A stretch of 64,000 bases of DNA from Alicyclobacillus sp. ALC3 (GTDB taxonomy: Bacteria; Bacillota; Bacilli; Alicyclobacillales; Alicyclobacillaceae), in the NCBI RefSeq assembly GCF_028751195.1, contig NZ_CP066784.1, forward strand, positions 3,534,001-3,598,000, read 5' to 3'. Under the pieces are notes generated by a model that saw nothing but the letters and a program-made list of their open reading frames with translations, was not told the origin of the DNA and did not search any database. A program made the translations under genes and the position numbers. The stretch's first letter is position 1. The number at the start of each line of letters is the position of its first letter. Positions 26,388-34,634 of the stretch are shown here, one piece after another.

Positions 26388-26729
26388 ATGGAAATTCTGA
26401 AACGTGTGCTCGGCTTGGTAGGAATGAGTGTGTTCACATTGACAGCCGTGGTCGGGTGTGGTCACGCTCGGTATTGGGTGTCCTATGCGCTTGGACCCAA
26501 CACCTCTTATTACGTCATATCTTCAAACAAGGTTTCCACATCTGGCACAATTCTGTATGATTTTCGCAAGAATCATCCCATGAATTACGGACCGATGTAC
26601 TGGACAACAAACGACAGTGGTGCAAAAGTTGTATATTCCGTACCTGGAGTCCAACAATCCAACGAGGTCGCTGTAAAGTTGGATACAGGAATGTACATTG
26701 CAAAATCTGTAGGGCAAAAGAAGCCCTAG
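26388..26729 (+). CDS. small lipoprotein, paralogue of the broken gene at 16209
   Basis: A 113-residue protein: a signal peptide (residues 3-24, VLGLVGMSVFTLTAVVGC, lipobox VVGC) and a short extracytoplasmic domain. YSVPGVQQSNEVAVKLDTG resembles LYSLPGVSTSRAIAVEYPTG of the frameshifted lipoprotein, so they belong to one unnamed family. GAGAGG lies too close to ATG 26388; GTG 26406 is an alternative start with the site at a better distance. Repeats of the GGGCAG type occur on both sides. Confidence 0.65.
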   Translation: MEILKRVLGLVGMSVFTLTAVVGCGHARYWVSYALGPNTSYYVISSNKVSTSGTILYDFRKNHPMNYGPMYWTTNDSGAKVVYSVPGVQQSNEVAVKLDTGMYIAKSVGQKKP

Positions 26730-26742
26730 ACCAGTAAATTAT

Positions 26743-26847
26743 CTGTCGCTAACGGGGGCGTAAGTTGAGCAGCAATGGAGCAACCGTCGCCGCATGTTTA
26801 CACAGGGCAATCGGAGGAAGCTTATGTCGCATAGGGGCAGCAATGCT
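26743..26847 (+). repeat. paired GGGCAG-type repeat element (long form)
   Basis: Starts 13 bases after the lipoprotein stop. It is bounded by CTGTCGCTAACGGGGGC (26743-26759) and TATGTCGCATAGGGGCAG (26823-26840), two related units in direct orientation about 80 bases apart. The interior (GTTGAGCAG, GCAACC, GTCGC, CGCATG, ACAGGGCAA) aligns with the element at 30128-30231. Confidence 0.65.
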
Positions 26848-26933
26848 GAAGAGCGGGATGAATAACGCGTAATGTATCGCTTGGGGGTATAATGTGGAAA
26901 ATGGGTGATATGTGTAAAAGGCGGTGCTGTCTA

Positions 26934-27140
26934 ATGGCATTATCTCGTGAGCAGCTTCATCGCGTAATTGACCATCTCCCTGAGAACAAACTGCCAGCTT
27001 TAGCTGACCTTATTGACAAATTAATCGACGAAGACGAGGAGTCCGTATCCGAGGCAGCAATTGTGGAATACAAGCGTATTCGCCAGGAGATGCGACAGGG
27101 AGACTTTGTTTCCTTTGATGAAGTCTTCGGTGACAACTGA
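26934..27140 (+). CDS. antitoxin of a RelE/ParE-type module
   Basis: A 68-residue acidic protein beginning ALSREQLHRVIDHLPENKLP, with an interior of Asp and Glu (DEDEESVSEA) and a C-terminal tail (RQGDFVSFDEVFGDN). The length, acidity and position directly before a RelE-like gene fit an antitoxin that folds on its toxin and represses the operon. ATG 26934 follows AAGGCGGTG and is preferred to upstream in-frame starts. The stop abuts the toxin ATG. Confidence 0.8.
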   Translation: MALSREQLHRVIDHLPENKLPALADLIDKLIDEDEESVSEAAIVEYKRIRQEMRQGDFVSFDEVFGDN

Positions 27141-27404
27141 ATGTATAGCCTCATCTTCAGCAAAGACGCTCGGAAGTTTATAGAGAAACAAACCCCACAG
27201 ACAAAACAGCGAATTCGTAATGCCCTGCTACAATTGGCGGAAGACCCGTTTTCTAACCGGCAGGTCAAGCGCTTGAAAGGTACTGAAGACATTCTCAGAT
27301 TACGAGTGGGCGACTTACGAGTTGTGTTTTCCATTGAAGACGAAAAACTGGCTATCCTCGTTATTTCGATTGGGAGTAGAGGGGACATCTACAACAGGCT
27401 CTAG
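27141..27404 (+). CDS. RelE/ParE-superfamily toxin
   Basis: An 87-residue protein of the RelE/ParE fold: MYSLIFSKDARKFIEKQ at the start, RNALLQLAEDPF, the typical VKRLKG turn and the core LRLRVGDLRVVFSIEDEKLAIL. RelE members cut mRNA on the ribosome and ParE members poison gyrase; Arg-rich LRVGDLRVVF favours the RelE type. It begins right after the antitoxin stop, so the two are co-translated. It can stabilise a mobile or accessory region. Confidence 0.88.
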   Translation: MYSLIFSKDARKFIEKQTPQTKQRIRNALLQLAEDPFSNRQVKRLKGTEDILRLRVGDLRVVFSIEDEKLAILVISIGSRGDIYNRL

Positions 27405-27477
27405 GTCCCTCCACTCGATGTGGAATGGAGTCATAAAAGCCACGAATCTTTCATGTGAAACCCAGAGCGACTTGGTG

Positions 27478-27540
27478 CTGAACCTGCATAAACATGCAGA
27501 ATGTAGCTCGCAGGTCTTGTTGCACGTAGGGGCAGGAGAG
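27478..27540 (+). repeat. GGGCAG-type repeat element with inner palindrome
   Basis: Contains the hairpin CTGCAT-AAAC-ATGCAG (27484-27499) and then TTGTTGCACGTAGGGGCAGG (27517-27536). Both parts are shared with the element at 29470-29527. It lies 75 bases after the toxin stop. Confidence 0.65.
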
Positions 27541-27572
27541 TGACACATTGGTTATTGAAAGCGGTGGGTTAA

Positions 27573-28088
27573 ATGTTAAGGGCTATTCATATATTTCCTT
27601 ATTTTGATAACTTACACTCCATAAACGCGATTCGAGCAAAATACGACCCACTCGCTGATCTCATTCCGCCGCATGTGACCTTGGTGTTTCCGTTCGAAAG
27701 TAACATTTCTAAAGAAGTTCTAGAAGAACATCTTCATGAAGCAACGGTTGGATCGCACCCATTTCGAATCGCTATGACAGGTGTAACTGGTGCTGAAGGG
27801 GAGTATTTATTCCTCAATGTGAAAGTTGGAAACGACCACATTATCCAACTACATGACAAACTGTACTCTGGGCTGTTGAAGCAATATCTTTATCGCTCTC
27901 TGACCTATACACCTCACTTAACCGTCGGGCGAATTATGGACAAGCGAATGTTCGAAATCGCCTTGGCAAAAACAGAGGAATGGAACGAAGTATTTGAAAC
28001 AACAGTTCGTGAGATTACTGTTGAGAGTATAGACGAGCGTAAAAACTACACTGTTGAAATGACTGTTCCGCTCCCCTTCCGTAGTTAG
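27573..28088 (+). CDS. 2H phosphoesterase / 2'-5' RNA ligase (LigT)-like protein
   Basis: A 171-residue protein with both HxTx motifs of the 2H superfamily: HVTLVF at residues 34-39 and HLTVGR near residue 112, at the correct spacing. Members hydrolyse cyclic phosphodiester bonds in nucleotides or RNA ends. This small Firmicute type (YjcG-like) is cytosolic, with no defined pathway. ATG 27573 has AGCGGTGGG upstream. A single-gene unit in the accessory array. Confidence 0.85.
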   Translation: MLRAIHIFPYFDNLHSINAIRAKYDPLADLIPPHVTLVFPFESNISKEVLEEHLHEATVGSHPFRIAMTGVTGAEGEYLFLNVKVGNDHIIQLHDKLYSGLLKQYLYRSLTYTPHLTVGRIMDKRMFEIALAKTEEWNEVFETTVREITVESIDERKNYTVEMTVPLPFRS

Positions 28089-28199
28089 TAGGCGTTTTTT
28101 CAGTGACTGACGCTGTGCCTATGGACGCCAGATGATTATGCCGTTTGATCCGTCAATCATTCAAAATGTACCGCTATTGCTGGATCGGGGGAGCCGTCT

Positions 28200-28676
28200 T
28201 TGAAATATGAAGTATACACCGAATTACAGGTCGAACAGCCGTGGTATGAGGGCATGTGCAAGCTACATGATCTCGTCTTTGGTAAGAACGATTCATACAT
28301 AATCGGAGAAGAGTTGTCTCTTCAGCGTCAGTTTCTAATACTTGTCACTGTACACGAGGGTCAGGTAGTGGGGTACAAGATTGGTTATCAGGAGCGTACA
28401 AGTCGGTTCTACAGTTGGCTCGGCGGGGTACACCCGGAATTTAGGAATCAGGGTATAGCCGGTGAATTGATGAGTAGACAGCATAACTGGTGCAAGAGCT
28501 GCGGTTACAATGTGATTCGCACTCAGACCAGAAACACTTGGCGTGAAATGCTAGTTCTGAACTTACATAATGGATACGATGTTGTCGGCACACGGACGGA
28601 ACAAGGCGAAACAACGATTCTCCTTGAGAAATGTCTCTCTGAGGACGAGGACCTGCCCGGCGAATCCAGTTCGTAA
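28200..28676 (+). CDS. GNAT-family N-acetyltransferase
   Basis: A 158-residue GNAT. Motif A, GVHPEFRNQGIAGELM (acetyl-CoA pyrophosphate loop, RxxGxxG/A), is at about residues 80-95. It is preceded by the beta-hairpin QVVGYKIGYQE and followed by GYNVIRTQTRNTWREMLVLNL and GYDVVGTR. The acceptor is unknown. TTG 28200 is used, with CGGGGGAG upstream. Ends with an acidic tail. The next repeat begins within 35 bases of its stop. Confidence 0.85.
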   Translation: MKYEVYTELQVEQPWYEGMCKLHDLVFGKNDSYIIGEELSLQRQFLILVTVHEGQVVGYKIGYQERTSRFYSWLGGVHPEFRNQGIAGELMSRQHNWCKSCGYNVIRTQTRNTWREMLVLNLHNGYDVVGTRTEQGETTILLEKCLSEDEDLPGESSS

Positions 28677-28709
28677 TTGAATGGGTATACAGCGGAGAGC
28701 ATCGTGCCC

Positions 28710-28731
28710 TCTTGCGCATCAGGGCAGCATA
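28710..28731 (+). repeat. GGGCAG-type intergenic repeat
   Basis: CTTGCGCATCAGGGCAGCAT, 33 bases after the GNAT stop. It matches TTGCTGCGCATTCGGGCAGC at 29504. Confidence 0.55.
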
Positions 28732-28801
28732 ATTTCATATCAGTCAACTCGGGTGAATATCTGCTAATGGACTGTATGACGCAGAACTGGGAGTGACGTC
28801 G

Positions 28802-29455
28802 GTGAAGGCCTATACGACTATCCTTTTTGACCTAGATGGGACGCTTACAGATCCCAAAGTGGGTATAACAAAATCAGTTCAATTTGCCTTAGCTAAGCTC
28901 GGGATCGCCGAACCGGACCTGGAGAAATTAACTCCTTTCATTGGTCCTCCGTTACACGTTAATTTTCAGCGCGTGTACCATTTCAGTCCCTCACAAGTAC
29001 AACTAGCCGTAGAGTATTACCGTCAGTACTTTAAGGAGGGTGGAATGTACGAAAACGTGCCGTACGATGGCATTACCAGGTTGTTGAAATCCCTTAAAAG
29101 ACAATCTCGACGTTTAATAGTTGCCACATCAAAACCAACCGTATTTGCCGAGCAGATTCTCAACCACTTTGATCTTTCACCATTCTTCGACTGCGTCATC
29201 GGAAGCAATCTTGATGGAACACGGTCAGATAAGTCAGAGGTAATAAGTTATGTCATGAGTCAATATGGTGACATCCCTAAGGCGGACTTCGTGATGGTGG
29301 GAGACCGAGAGCATGACATCATTGGAGCCCATTCCAGTGGTATCCATTGCGTGGGAGTCACGTACGGATACGGTTCTAGAGACGAATTAATGAGGGTAAA
29401 CCCAACACATGCTGCAGACACCGTCTACGATTTGTTTGAGATATTGGGTTGCTAA
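28802..29455 (+). CDS. HAD-superfamily phosphatase (phosphoglycolate phosphatase-like)
   Basis: A 217-residue HAD hydrolase: motif I ILFDLDGTLTD (nucleophile Asp10, acid Asp12), motif II VATSKP, Lys in the middle and motif III MVGDREHDIIGA. The cap (about residues 20-85) is of the helical C1 type, as in Gph/PpaX and 5'-nucleotidase YorS-like enzymes, so the substrate is a small phosphate ester not defined here. GTG 28802 is chosen over GTG 28793 because GGGAGTGA then precedes it at proper distance. Confidence 0.88.
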   Translation: MKAYTTILFDLDGTLTDPKVGITKSVQFALAKLGIAEPDLEKLTPFIGPPLHVNFQRVYHFSPSQVQLAVEYYRQYFKEGGMYENVPYDGITRLLKSLKRQSRRLIVATSKPTVFAEQILNHFDLSPFFDCVIGSNLDGTRSDKSEVISYVMSQYGDIPKADFVMVGDREHDIIGAHSSGIHCVGVTYGYGSRDELMRVNPTHAADTVYDLFEILGC

Positions 29456-29469
29456 AGAGTTTTATGGAA

Positions 29470-29527
29470 CTGTGCATAAGCATGCAATGAGAGGGCTGAT
29501 ACCTTGCTGCGCATTCGGGCAGCAAAG
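29470..29527 (+). repeat. GGGCAG-type repeat element with inner palindrome
   Basis: TGCATAAGCATGCA (29473-29486), then the hairpin TTGCTGC-GCATTCGG-GCAGCAA (29504-29525). It starts 15 bases after the HAD stop. Confidence 0.65.
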
Positions 29528-29574
29528 TGCAAGTAGCTCCTTTCGAATTGGTAAGAGGACGAGGAGGTAGAGAA

Positions 29575-30102
29575 GTGAAAGATTCGGGGTTCATGTCGAA
29601 TTCGAATATGCGAGTACAAACTGAAAGACTGGTTCTTCGTATACCATGTCTTGAAGATACGGCAGATGTATTCTCTATCCATTCCAACCCGGAAACCAAC
29701 AACCATAATCCTGCTGGTCCAATGAAGCATTTAGATGAAGCACGGGAACGAGTAGCCGGATGGGTCAATGACTGGACGAGGAATGGTATTGGATACTGGA
29801 CTGTTATCGAAGGACTTCATAATAAAGTTATCGGTGTTAGCGGAGTACGAGTGATGGAATGGTCTGGACGAAAAATATTAAACCTGTATTATCGTTACGG
29901 TCCAGAAGCATGGGGCAAGGGATATGCAACTGAAGTTGCACAGGAAGCGCTAAGAGCCGCTCAGTCTTATCAACCCGACTTACCAATTGTTTCGCGCACA
30001 CGTCCTACAAACGTTCCAGCAATGCGAGTTGCGGAGCGGATTGGGCTCCACCGTCGTCCGGATTTGGACACGGAGCACGCCGTGTATGTGTCAAGATGGT
30101 AA
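29575..30102 (+). CDS. GNAT-family acetyltransferase, RimJ/RimL type
   Basis: A 175-residue enzyme. The opening TERLVLRIPCLEDTADVF and VIGVSGVRVMEW, then YRYGPEAWGKGYATEVAQEAL (motif A, written here in its key part WGKGYATE), are those of RimJ/RimL-like N-acetyltransferases, which modify ribosomal proteins, amino acids or antibiotics. It ends RTRPTNVPAMRVAERIGL, the usual N-xx-S/A-xx-V-x-E-K-x-G variant. GTG 29575 has GAGGAGG upstream; the 48-base upstream extension would read through that site. Confidence 0.87.
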   Translation: MKDSGFMSNSNMRVQTERLVLRIPCLEDTADVFSIHSNPETNNHNPAGPMKHLDEARERVAGWVNDWTRNGIGYWTVIEGLHNKVIGVSGVRVMEWSGRKILNLYYRYGPEAWGKGYATEVAQEALRAAQSYQPDLPIVSRTRPTNVPAMRVAERIGLHRRPDLDTEHAVYVSRW

Positions 30103-30127
30103 AACATCCACAGTGTTTGGTCATTCC

Positions 30128-30231
30128 TTGTTGTACGTTTGGGGCTTGAGTTGAGCAGAGACGAGGCAACCTCCGTCGCATGAATATACAGGGCAAGTCA
30201 CTGGATGTTTGTTGGACATAGGGGCAGGAGT
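30128..30231 (+). repeat. paired GGGCAG-type repeat element (long form)
   Basis: Starts 26 bases after the GNAT stop. It is bounded by TTGTTGTACGTTTGGGGC (30128-30145) and TTGTTGGACATAGGGGCAGG (30209-30227). The interior TTGAGTTGAGCAG..GCAACC..CGTCGCATG..TACAGGGCAA aligns with 26743-26847. Confidence 0.65.
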
Positions 30232-30306
30232 GTTTAATAGCCAACCTTTCGATTGTCCGAATAGTGCTATGATTACTGGGCGGATAAATTTGGAGGACTT
30301 TCGACC

Positions 30307-31323
30307 ATGGATATGACGGTGGAGATTGGTCACGTACAGGCAAACAACGATTTTTCTGGGACTGTATTAGTTAAAGATAGCACAAGTACTTTGGTGGAGC
30401 TAAGTTACGGCTATGCCAATCGTTCCGAGCAACTTAGGAATAATTCGCTCACACGGTTTGGTATTGGTTCAGGATGTAAGATCTTTACCGCTGTAGCCAT
30501 TTGTCAACTTGTCGAAAGCGGAAAACTGTCCTTTGAATCAAGGCTCAAAGATTGCGTTGATGTTTACTTCCCCAATTTCAACGAAGAAGTGACCATTCAT
30601 CATCTTCTGACGCATACATCAGGTATCCCAGACTACTATGATGAAGAGGTCATGGGCGTGGGCGACTTCGAAGAGTTGTGGCGAGAGAGACCGATGTATC
30701 ACATAAGAACACTGAAGGACTTCTTGCCATTGTTTCAAAAAAGCGCAATGAAATTCGAACCAGGGGCTCAATTTAGCTACAACAATGCTGGATATATTTT
30801 GTTGGGCTTGGTTGTTGAGGCAGCAAGTCAGCAAAGGTTTACAGACTATGTTCAAGAAAACGTGTTTAACAAGGCTGCCATGAGTAGGTCTGGCTATTTT
30901 GAGTTTGATACGCTTCCAGGGAATACAGCACAAGGGTATATCGACTTCTCGGATGGTAGCTGGAAGACAAATATTTATTCACTGCCTGCCAAAGGCGGCT
31001 CAGATGGTGGGGCATTTGTAACCGTTCACGACATGGATAAATTCTGGGATGCCCTGATGAACCATCAGTTAATTAGTCCCGAGCTTACTCAGCGAATGCT
31101 TAAGGACCATGTTCGAGCAGATGATGAGGATTGCTACGGCTATGGGGTCTGGGTTACAAAGACCCCAGAAAGCATCGTTAAATATCACGTTATGGGCTAC
31201 GATCCAGGCGTGAGCTTCCACTCTGCGTACTACTCCGACAAAGCCATGAAAGCAATTGTATGCTCAAACAGGTCCACGGGCGCAGCTGATATTGTGAGGT
31301 GTATCGAGGGCGAAATTCTATAA
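30307..31323 (+). CDS. beta-lactamase-fold serine hydrolase
   Basis: A 338-residue cytosolic-looking member (no signal peptide) of the class C beta-lactamase/esterase superfamily. SxxK is at Ser55-Lys58 (FGIGSGCKIFTA), YxN is in FSYNNAGYILLG, and the third motif falls in GYDPGVSFHS. DCVDVYFPNFNEEVTIHHLLTHTSGIPDY is the family's hallmark loop, here split around LLTHTSGIPDY. Such proteins act as esterases or peptidases; resistance is not implied. ATG 30307 follows TTGGAGGACTTTCGACC. Confidence 0.87.
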   Translation: MDMTVEIGHVQANNDFSGTVLVKDSTSTLVELSYGYANRSEQLRNNSLTRFGIGSGCKIFTAVAICQLVESGKLSFESRLKDCVDVYFPNFNEEVTIHHLLTHTSGIPDYYDEEVMGVGDFEELWRERPMYHIRTLKDFLPLFQKSAMKFEPGAQFSYNNAGYILLGLVVEAASQQRFTDYVQENVFNKAAMSRSGYFEFDTLPGNTAQGYIDFSDGSWKTNIYSLPAKGGSDGGAFVTVHDMDKFWDALMNHQLISPELTQRMLKDHVRADDEDCYGYGVWVTKTPESIVKYHVMGYDPGVSFHSAYYSDKAMKAIVCSNRSTGAADIVRCIEGEIL

Positions 31324-31418
31324 TTGGCACGATGGGTATTCCTCAGGCATGGGGCTACCTCCCTCACCACAGTTGGATGCAATTTCTGCATATACATACA
31401 GCGGGGGCTAGACAGGTG

Positions 31419-31440
31419 TTGTGGAACAAACGGGCAGAAG
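31419..31440 (+). repeat. GGGCAG-type intergenic repeat
   Basis: TTGTGGAACAAACGGGCAGA, 96 bases after the serine hydrolase stop. An upstream GCATGGGGC (31348-31356) and a TGCATATACATACAG palindrome-like stretch complete a long-form layout. Confidence 0.5.
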
Positions 31441-31510
31441 AGTACGATAAGGGGGGAGCAAATGGAACGATATTTGGCGTCTGTATATTTAAAGTATATG
31501 TTGCCCCATT

Positions 31511-32044
31511 TCATAGGTAGTACTCGGGTTCTTTTGGTAAGAAGCCTTCCAACTGCAGCAAGCTCTCTTTCAATAGCAGCCTTCCCCGGTAACCCGTCAA
31601 ATTACCGTCCTTCCCAATTACGCGATGGCACGGGATAAGAAACGGGATCGGATTAACGCCAATGGCATGGGCAACAGCCCTCACGGCATCTTGTCGACCG
31701 ATTCTTTCGGCGATATCGCTGTAGGTTCTTGTTTGTCCAGCAGGGATGTCAATTAGTGCTTGCCAAACCGCGATTTGAAAATCCGTTCCTTGTAAATCTA
31801 GCGGCAATTCGTGAATATCTACACGTCCGTACTCTAAATATTGATGCAAAGCATCCTTGTAGGCTTTCACTTTCAACGGATCGCGGGTCAGCACACGCCC
31901 AGGCAGACGATTTTGAACAAAGTCTTCGACAGCTTCAAAAGACTCGTCTGGCCAAGAAACCAACGCCAACCCCAGATCTGTTGCAACGAGGTACAAAATA
32001 CATTCCTTGAACTTTACGGTGCCCCAGTAAACTCGTTCAGCCAT
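31511..32044 (-). CDS. adaB: methylated-DNA-[protein]-cysteine S-methyltransferase (AdaB/Ogt)
   Basis: A 177-residue suicide repair enzyme that takes the methyl group of O6-methylguanine onto Cys139 in IPCHRVIG. TDFQIAVWQALIDIPAGQTRTY is the DNA-binding region (seen in parts FQIAVWQALIDIP and GQTRTYSDIA), and the C-terminal GYRGRLLLKESLLQLEG completes the fold. ATG 32044 lies two bases past the adaA stop behind GAAGGGGGTATA. Together with adaA it forms the Bacillus-type adaptive response operon to alkylation. Confidence 0.95.
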   Translation of the reverse strand: MAERVYWGTVKFKECILYLVATDLGLALVSWPDESFEAVEDFVQNRLPGRVLTRDPLKVKAYKDALHQYLEYGRVDIHELPLDLQGTDFQIAVWQALIDIPAGQTRTYSDIAERIGRQDAVRAVAHAIGVNPIPFLIPCHRVIGKDGNLTGYRGRLLLKESLLQLEGFLPKEPEYYL

Positions 32045-32046
32045 TG

Positions 32047-32610
32047 CTATACCCCCTTCGAGACATTAGAATTTTGAATCGAACTTCGATACACAGAAGG
32101 TGATTGTCCGAATTGCTTACGGAACACGGTTGAAAAGTGAGATGCACTTATGAATCCTACAGACACTGCAACTTCGGTCACATTCAGGTCTGTATCCTCG
32201 AGTAACTCATTGGCTTCCGTCAATCGTTTATGCAGTAAATATTCCGCAGGCGTCAAACCTGCCATCCGCTTGAAAACATGGTGCAAATGATACTGATTGA
32301 TGTGTAACGCCTTCGAAATTCCGCCGAGCGTGAGCGGTTCACTGTAATGGGCCTCAATGTATTCCTTTGTCCTATGCACGAGTTCCTCCGCTGGCCAGCG
32401 AAACTGATCCGGCCGACAACGCTTGCAGGCGCGAAACCCGGCTTCGATGGCTGCGTCCACGGTCATGAAAACAAGGACATTGTCCTTCTTCGGTTCTCTG
32501 GACTTACAGGACGGTCTACAGAAAATTCCTGTTGTCTTCACCGCGTAAAAGAATTGTCCATCACAGGACGAATCGCAATGAATGATGGCATTCCACTGTT
32601 CATCCAGCAC
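32047..32610 (-). CDS. adaA: AdaA: methylphosphotriester-DNA methyltransferase / AraC-type activator
   Basis: A 187-residue protein. The N-terminal Ada zinc domain has Cys31 and Cys35 (FCRPSCKSR) and Cys62 and Cys65 (CKRCRP); Cys31 accepts methyl groups from phosphotriesters. The C-terminal AraC helix-turn-helix pair (about residues 85-180) contains TLGGISKALHINQYHLHHVF, then VTEVAVSVGFISASHFSTVFR. Methylated AdaA activates adaAB. GTG 32610 follows GGGGGGAACGCAT. It is transcribed divergently from the DMT transporter gene. Confidence 0.95.
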   Translation of the reverse strand: MLDEQWNAIIHCDSSCDGQFFYAVKTTGIFCRPSCKSREPKKDNVLVFMTVDAAIEAGFRACKRCRPDQFRWPAEELVHRTKEYIEAHYSEPLTLGGISKALHINQYHLHHVFKRMAGLTPAEYLLHKRLTEANELLEDTDLNVTEVAVSVGFISASHFSTVFRKQFGQSPSVYRSSIQNSNVSKGV

Positions 32611-32755
32611 ATGCGTTCCCCCCTCTGCCTTTAGTATAGTACCCCTTCTGAAGCGTGATAAGGCCAGTCGGATGAGACGACAAGATTACGAAAGCCAAGA
32701 AGCGGGTCAACTGTTACAACAGATGATGAAGTCATCAATTCGAGGAGGAACATCT

Positions 32756-33658
32756 ATGAAAGTAAGAGACATAATCATGCTATTGATTTTAGCCGCCTTG
32801 TGGGGCGGATCCTTCCTATTTATGCGCATCGGCGCACCGGTTTTAGGGCCTCTTGTCCTCATTGAACTACGTGTCCTTTTTGCCGCCATCACGCTCGTGA
32901 TTTTTGCACTGGTAACCAGACACCGAATTCGCATCCTTCATAAGTGGTGGCAGTATTTCGTGCTCGGCGCGACCAACGCTGCGATTCCGTTCACGTTGAT
33001 TTCATACGCTGAGCTTCGCCTTGACGCGGGTTTGGCGGCTACCCTAAATGCAACCACACCTATGTTTACGGCGATAGTGGCATGGCTATGGACCAAGGAA
33101 CCGTTTACGTTAAAGAAGTTTTCTGGCGTCGTCATGGGCATTGTCGGAGTTGGCATTTTGGTCGGCTGGGATTCCGGCGCGCGCGGTTCGCAACTTTGGA
33201 TATCGGTTTCATTCTCCCTGCTTGCGGCGGTTTTCTACGGGATCGCAGGTGTCTTTTCTTCCAAGCATTTCAAAGGGGAAAAACCGATGGACATGGCGAT
33301 TGGTCAACAGTTGGCCGCCAGTCTTCTGCTGATACCGTTCAGTCTCGCAGTGCTTCCGCACACCATGCCCTCCAAAATCGTCATTTTTTCTGTTCTTGGG
33401 TTGGCCATACTCTGTACGGCAGTCGCCTATCTGTTCTATTTCGCTTTAATCCACAGTGTTGGCCCAGTGAAAACATTGACTGTCACGTTTTTAGTGCCGG
33501 TGTTCGGAGTGATTTGGGGCGGACTATTCCTTGGGGAAGCGATTACAATCCGGCTTATCATTGGGCTGCTCATCATCTTGGCGAGTGTGGCGCTTGTTGC
33601 CAATGTTCGCCTCAAGAAGCCGCAGAGCAATCGTTCAATATCATCGAAAATCTCTTAA
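32756..33658 (+). CDS. EamA/DMT-family transporter
   Basis: A 300-residue, 10-helix drug/metabolite transporter with two EamA repeats, residues 1-140 and 150-290. Key segments are ILAALWGGSFLFMRIGAP, ALAATLNATTPMFTAIVAW-like LAATLNATTPMFTA, LGVGILVGW-type GVGILVGWD, and VTFLVPVFGVIWGGLFLGEAI in repeat two. Members export amino acids, nucleosides or other metabolites; the substrate is unknown. ATG 32756 has CGAGGAGGAACATCT upstream and is preferred to the 58-codon upstream extension. Confidence 0.9.
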   Translation: MKVRDIIMLLILAALWGGSFLFMRIGAPVLGPLVLIELRVLFAAITLVIFALVTRHRIRILHKWWQYFVLGATNAAIPFTLISYAELRLDAGLAATLNATTPMFTAIVAWLWTKEPFTLKKFSGVVMGIVGVGILVGWDSGARGSQLWISVSFSLLAAVFYGIAGVFSSKHFKGEKPMDMAIGQQLAASLLLIPFSLAVLPHTMPSKIVIFSVLGLAILCTAVAYLFYFALIHSVGPVKTLTVTFLVPVFGVIWGGLFLGEAITIRLIIGLLIILASVALVANVRLKKPQSNRSISSKIS

Positions 33659-33738
33659 TCTCGATTTATTGGAGGTTTTCAAATGATGCACCCTGTTGAG
33701 GAACACTTATCCTACGGTGTGATAAGTACAGAAAACGT

Positions 33739-33768
33739 TCTGTCGCTAACGGGGGCGTTAGCGACACA
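33739..33768 (+). repeat. GGGCAG-related hairpin with TCGCTAAC core
   Basis: A perfect 11-bp hairpin, 33741-33751 (TGTCGCTAACG) with 33756-33766 (CGTTAGCGACA), loop GGGG. It shares CTGTCGCTAACGGGGGCG with 26743-26760 and the GTTAGCGAC core with 2557-2580. Confidence 0.7.
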
Positions 33769-34158
33769 AGCATGCTTGGTCTCTATGCATGATTATGCGG
33801 ATTATCTGTATATAGTTAAGGAACTGTGAAGTCGATACCGTGTTTTGCATCGCTGTGTCCGTTTTTCTTCTGCGTGAGCGGATATTTAGTTACTGATCCA
33901 ATCGAACTCGAGACAACTTATCGGGCCATTGACTCGCTACCCGTTAATCAGCGTACGAATGTCGTTGACATGGACATCCCAATCACTTGAGTTCACTGCA
34001 GATGAGACAATCCTGCTAACTCGTAGCGCTACAACTTGCGAAGTTCCTCCAAATGTACTTCAGAGTTTGTAAAGCACTATTCAACCGGCGTCGAAATCGT
34101 CCTTTCTTCAACCCCTCATAAATACCACTCAATCGCGGTTGTCTGTGTACTCTAATGC
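33769..34158. other. gene-free junction before the duplicated segment
   Basis: No convincing gene. GTG 33826 to TGA 33990 encodes 54 residues without a ribosome binding site. On the minus strand a frame ending near 34015 reads like a basic C-terminal fragment (KKGRFRRRLNSALQTLKYIW). Both may be remnants left where the accessory block joins the duplicated DNA. Confidence 0.35.
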
Positions 34159-34585
34159 GGGTCGGCGGACCCCCAATGGCAAATAGCCCCTCTCAGCGGT
34201 GCTCGACTTCGCTACATCTGTTATGCAAAACAACAAGATTCTGATGGGCATGGCGCTCTACGGGTACGACTGGCCACTGCCGCACACACCAGGCACGCGT
34301 GCCTCGGGGCTTTCGAACCTGACCGCGCAGAAGCTCGCGATGGCGCAGCAAGTGCCGATTCAGTGGGACAGCGCAGCGCAGTCTCCCTATTTCCGCTATC
34401 GCGCGTCTGACGGCGTAGACCATGATGTGTGGTTTGAAGACGCACTGTCGACTCTGATTAAGTTCCAGCTCGTGCAAGACATGAACCTACACGGACTAAC
34501 ATATTGGGTCCTCGGCCAGGAGTCACCGTGGACGTACTACCTGATGACAGACCGCTTTAATGTCCGGAAGCTTCCCGCCAGGTGA
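34159..34585 (+). pseudogene. 3' fragment of the GH18 gene (duplicated)
   Basis: The last about 140 codons of the LysM-GH18 gene reappear, with a one-base insertion (GGCAAATAG versus GGCAATAG) and a 12-base deletion near 34196. From 34199 the frame is intact to TGA and differs from the original at only a few residues (Lys to Thr, Glu to Asp). LysM repeats and the catalytic DxE region are absent, so no active enzyme can be made. Confidence 0.88.
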
Positions 34586-34634
34586 AGATCCGCATGGTCG
34601 ATCCAACTTGACTCGAAAATAGGAGGTGAGCGCG

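Noticed and set aside
26743..33768. GGGCAG repeats as classical integron attC sites
   Set aside because: The ends do not fit the inverted RYYYAAC/GTTRRRY core sites, the paired units are direct rather than inverted, and no integron integrase is in the window.
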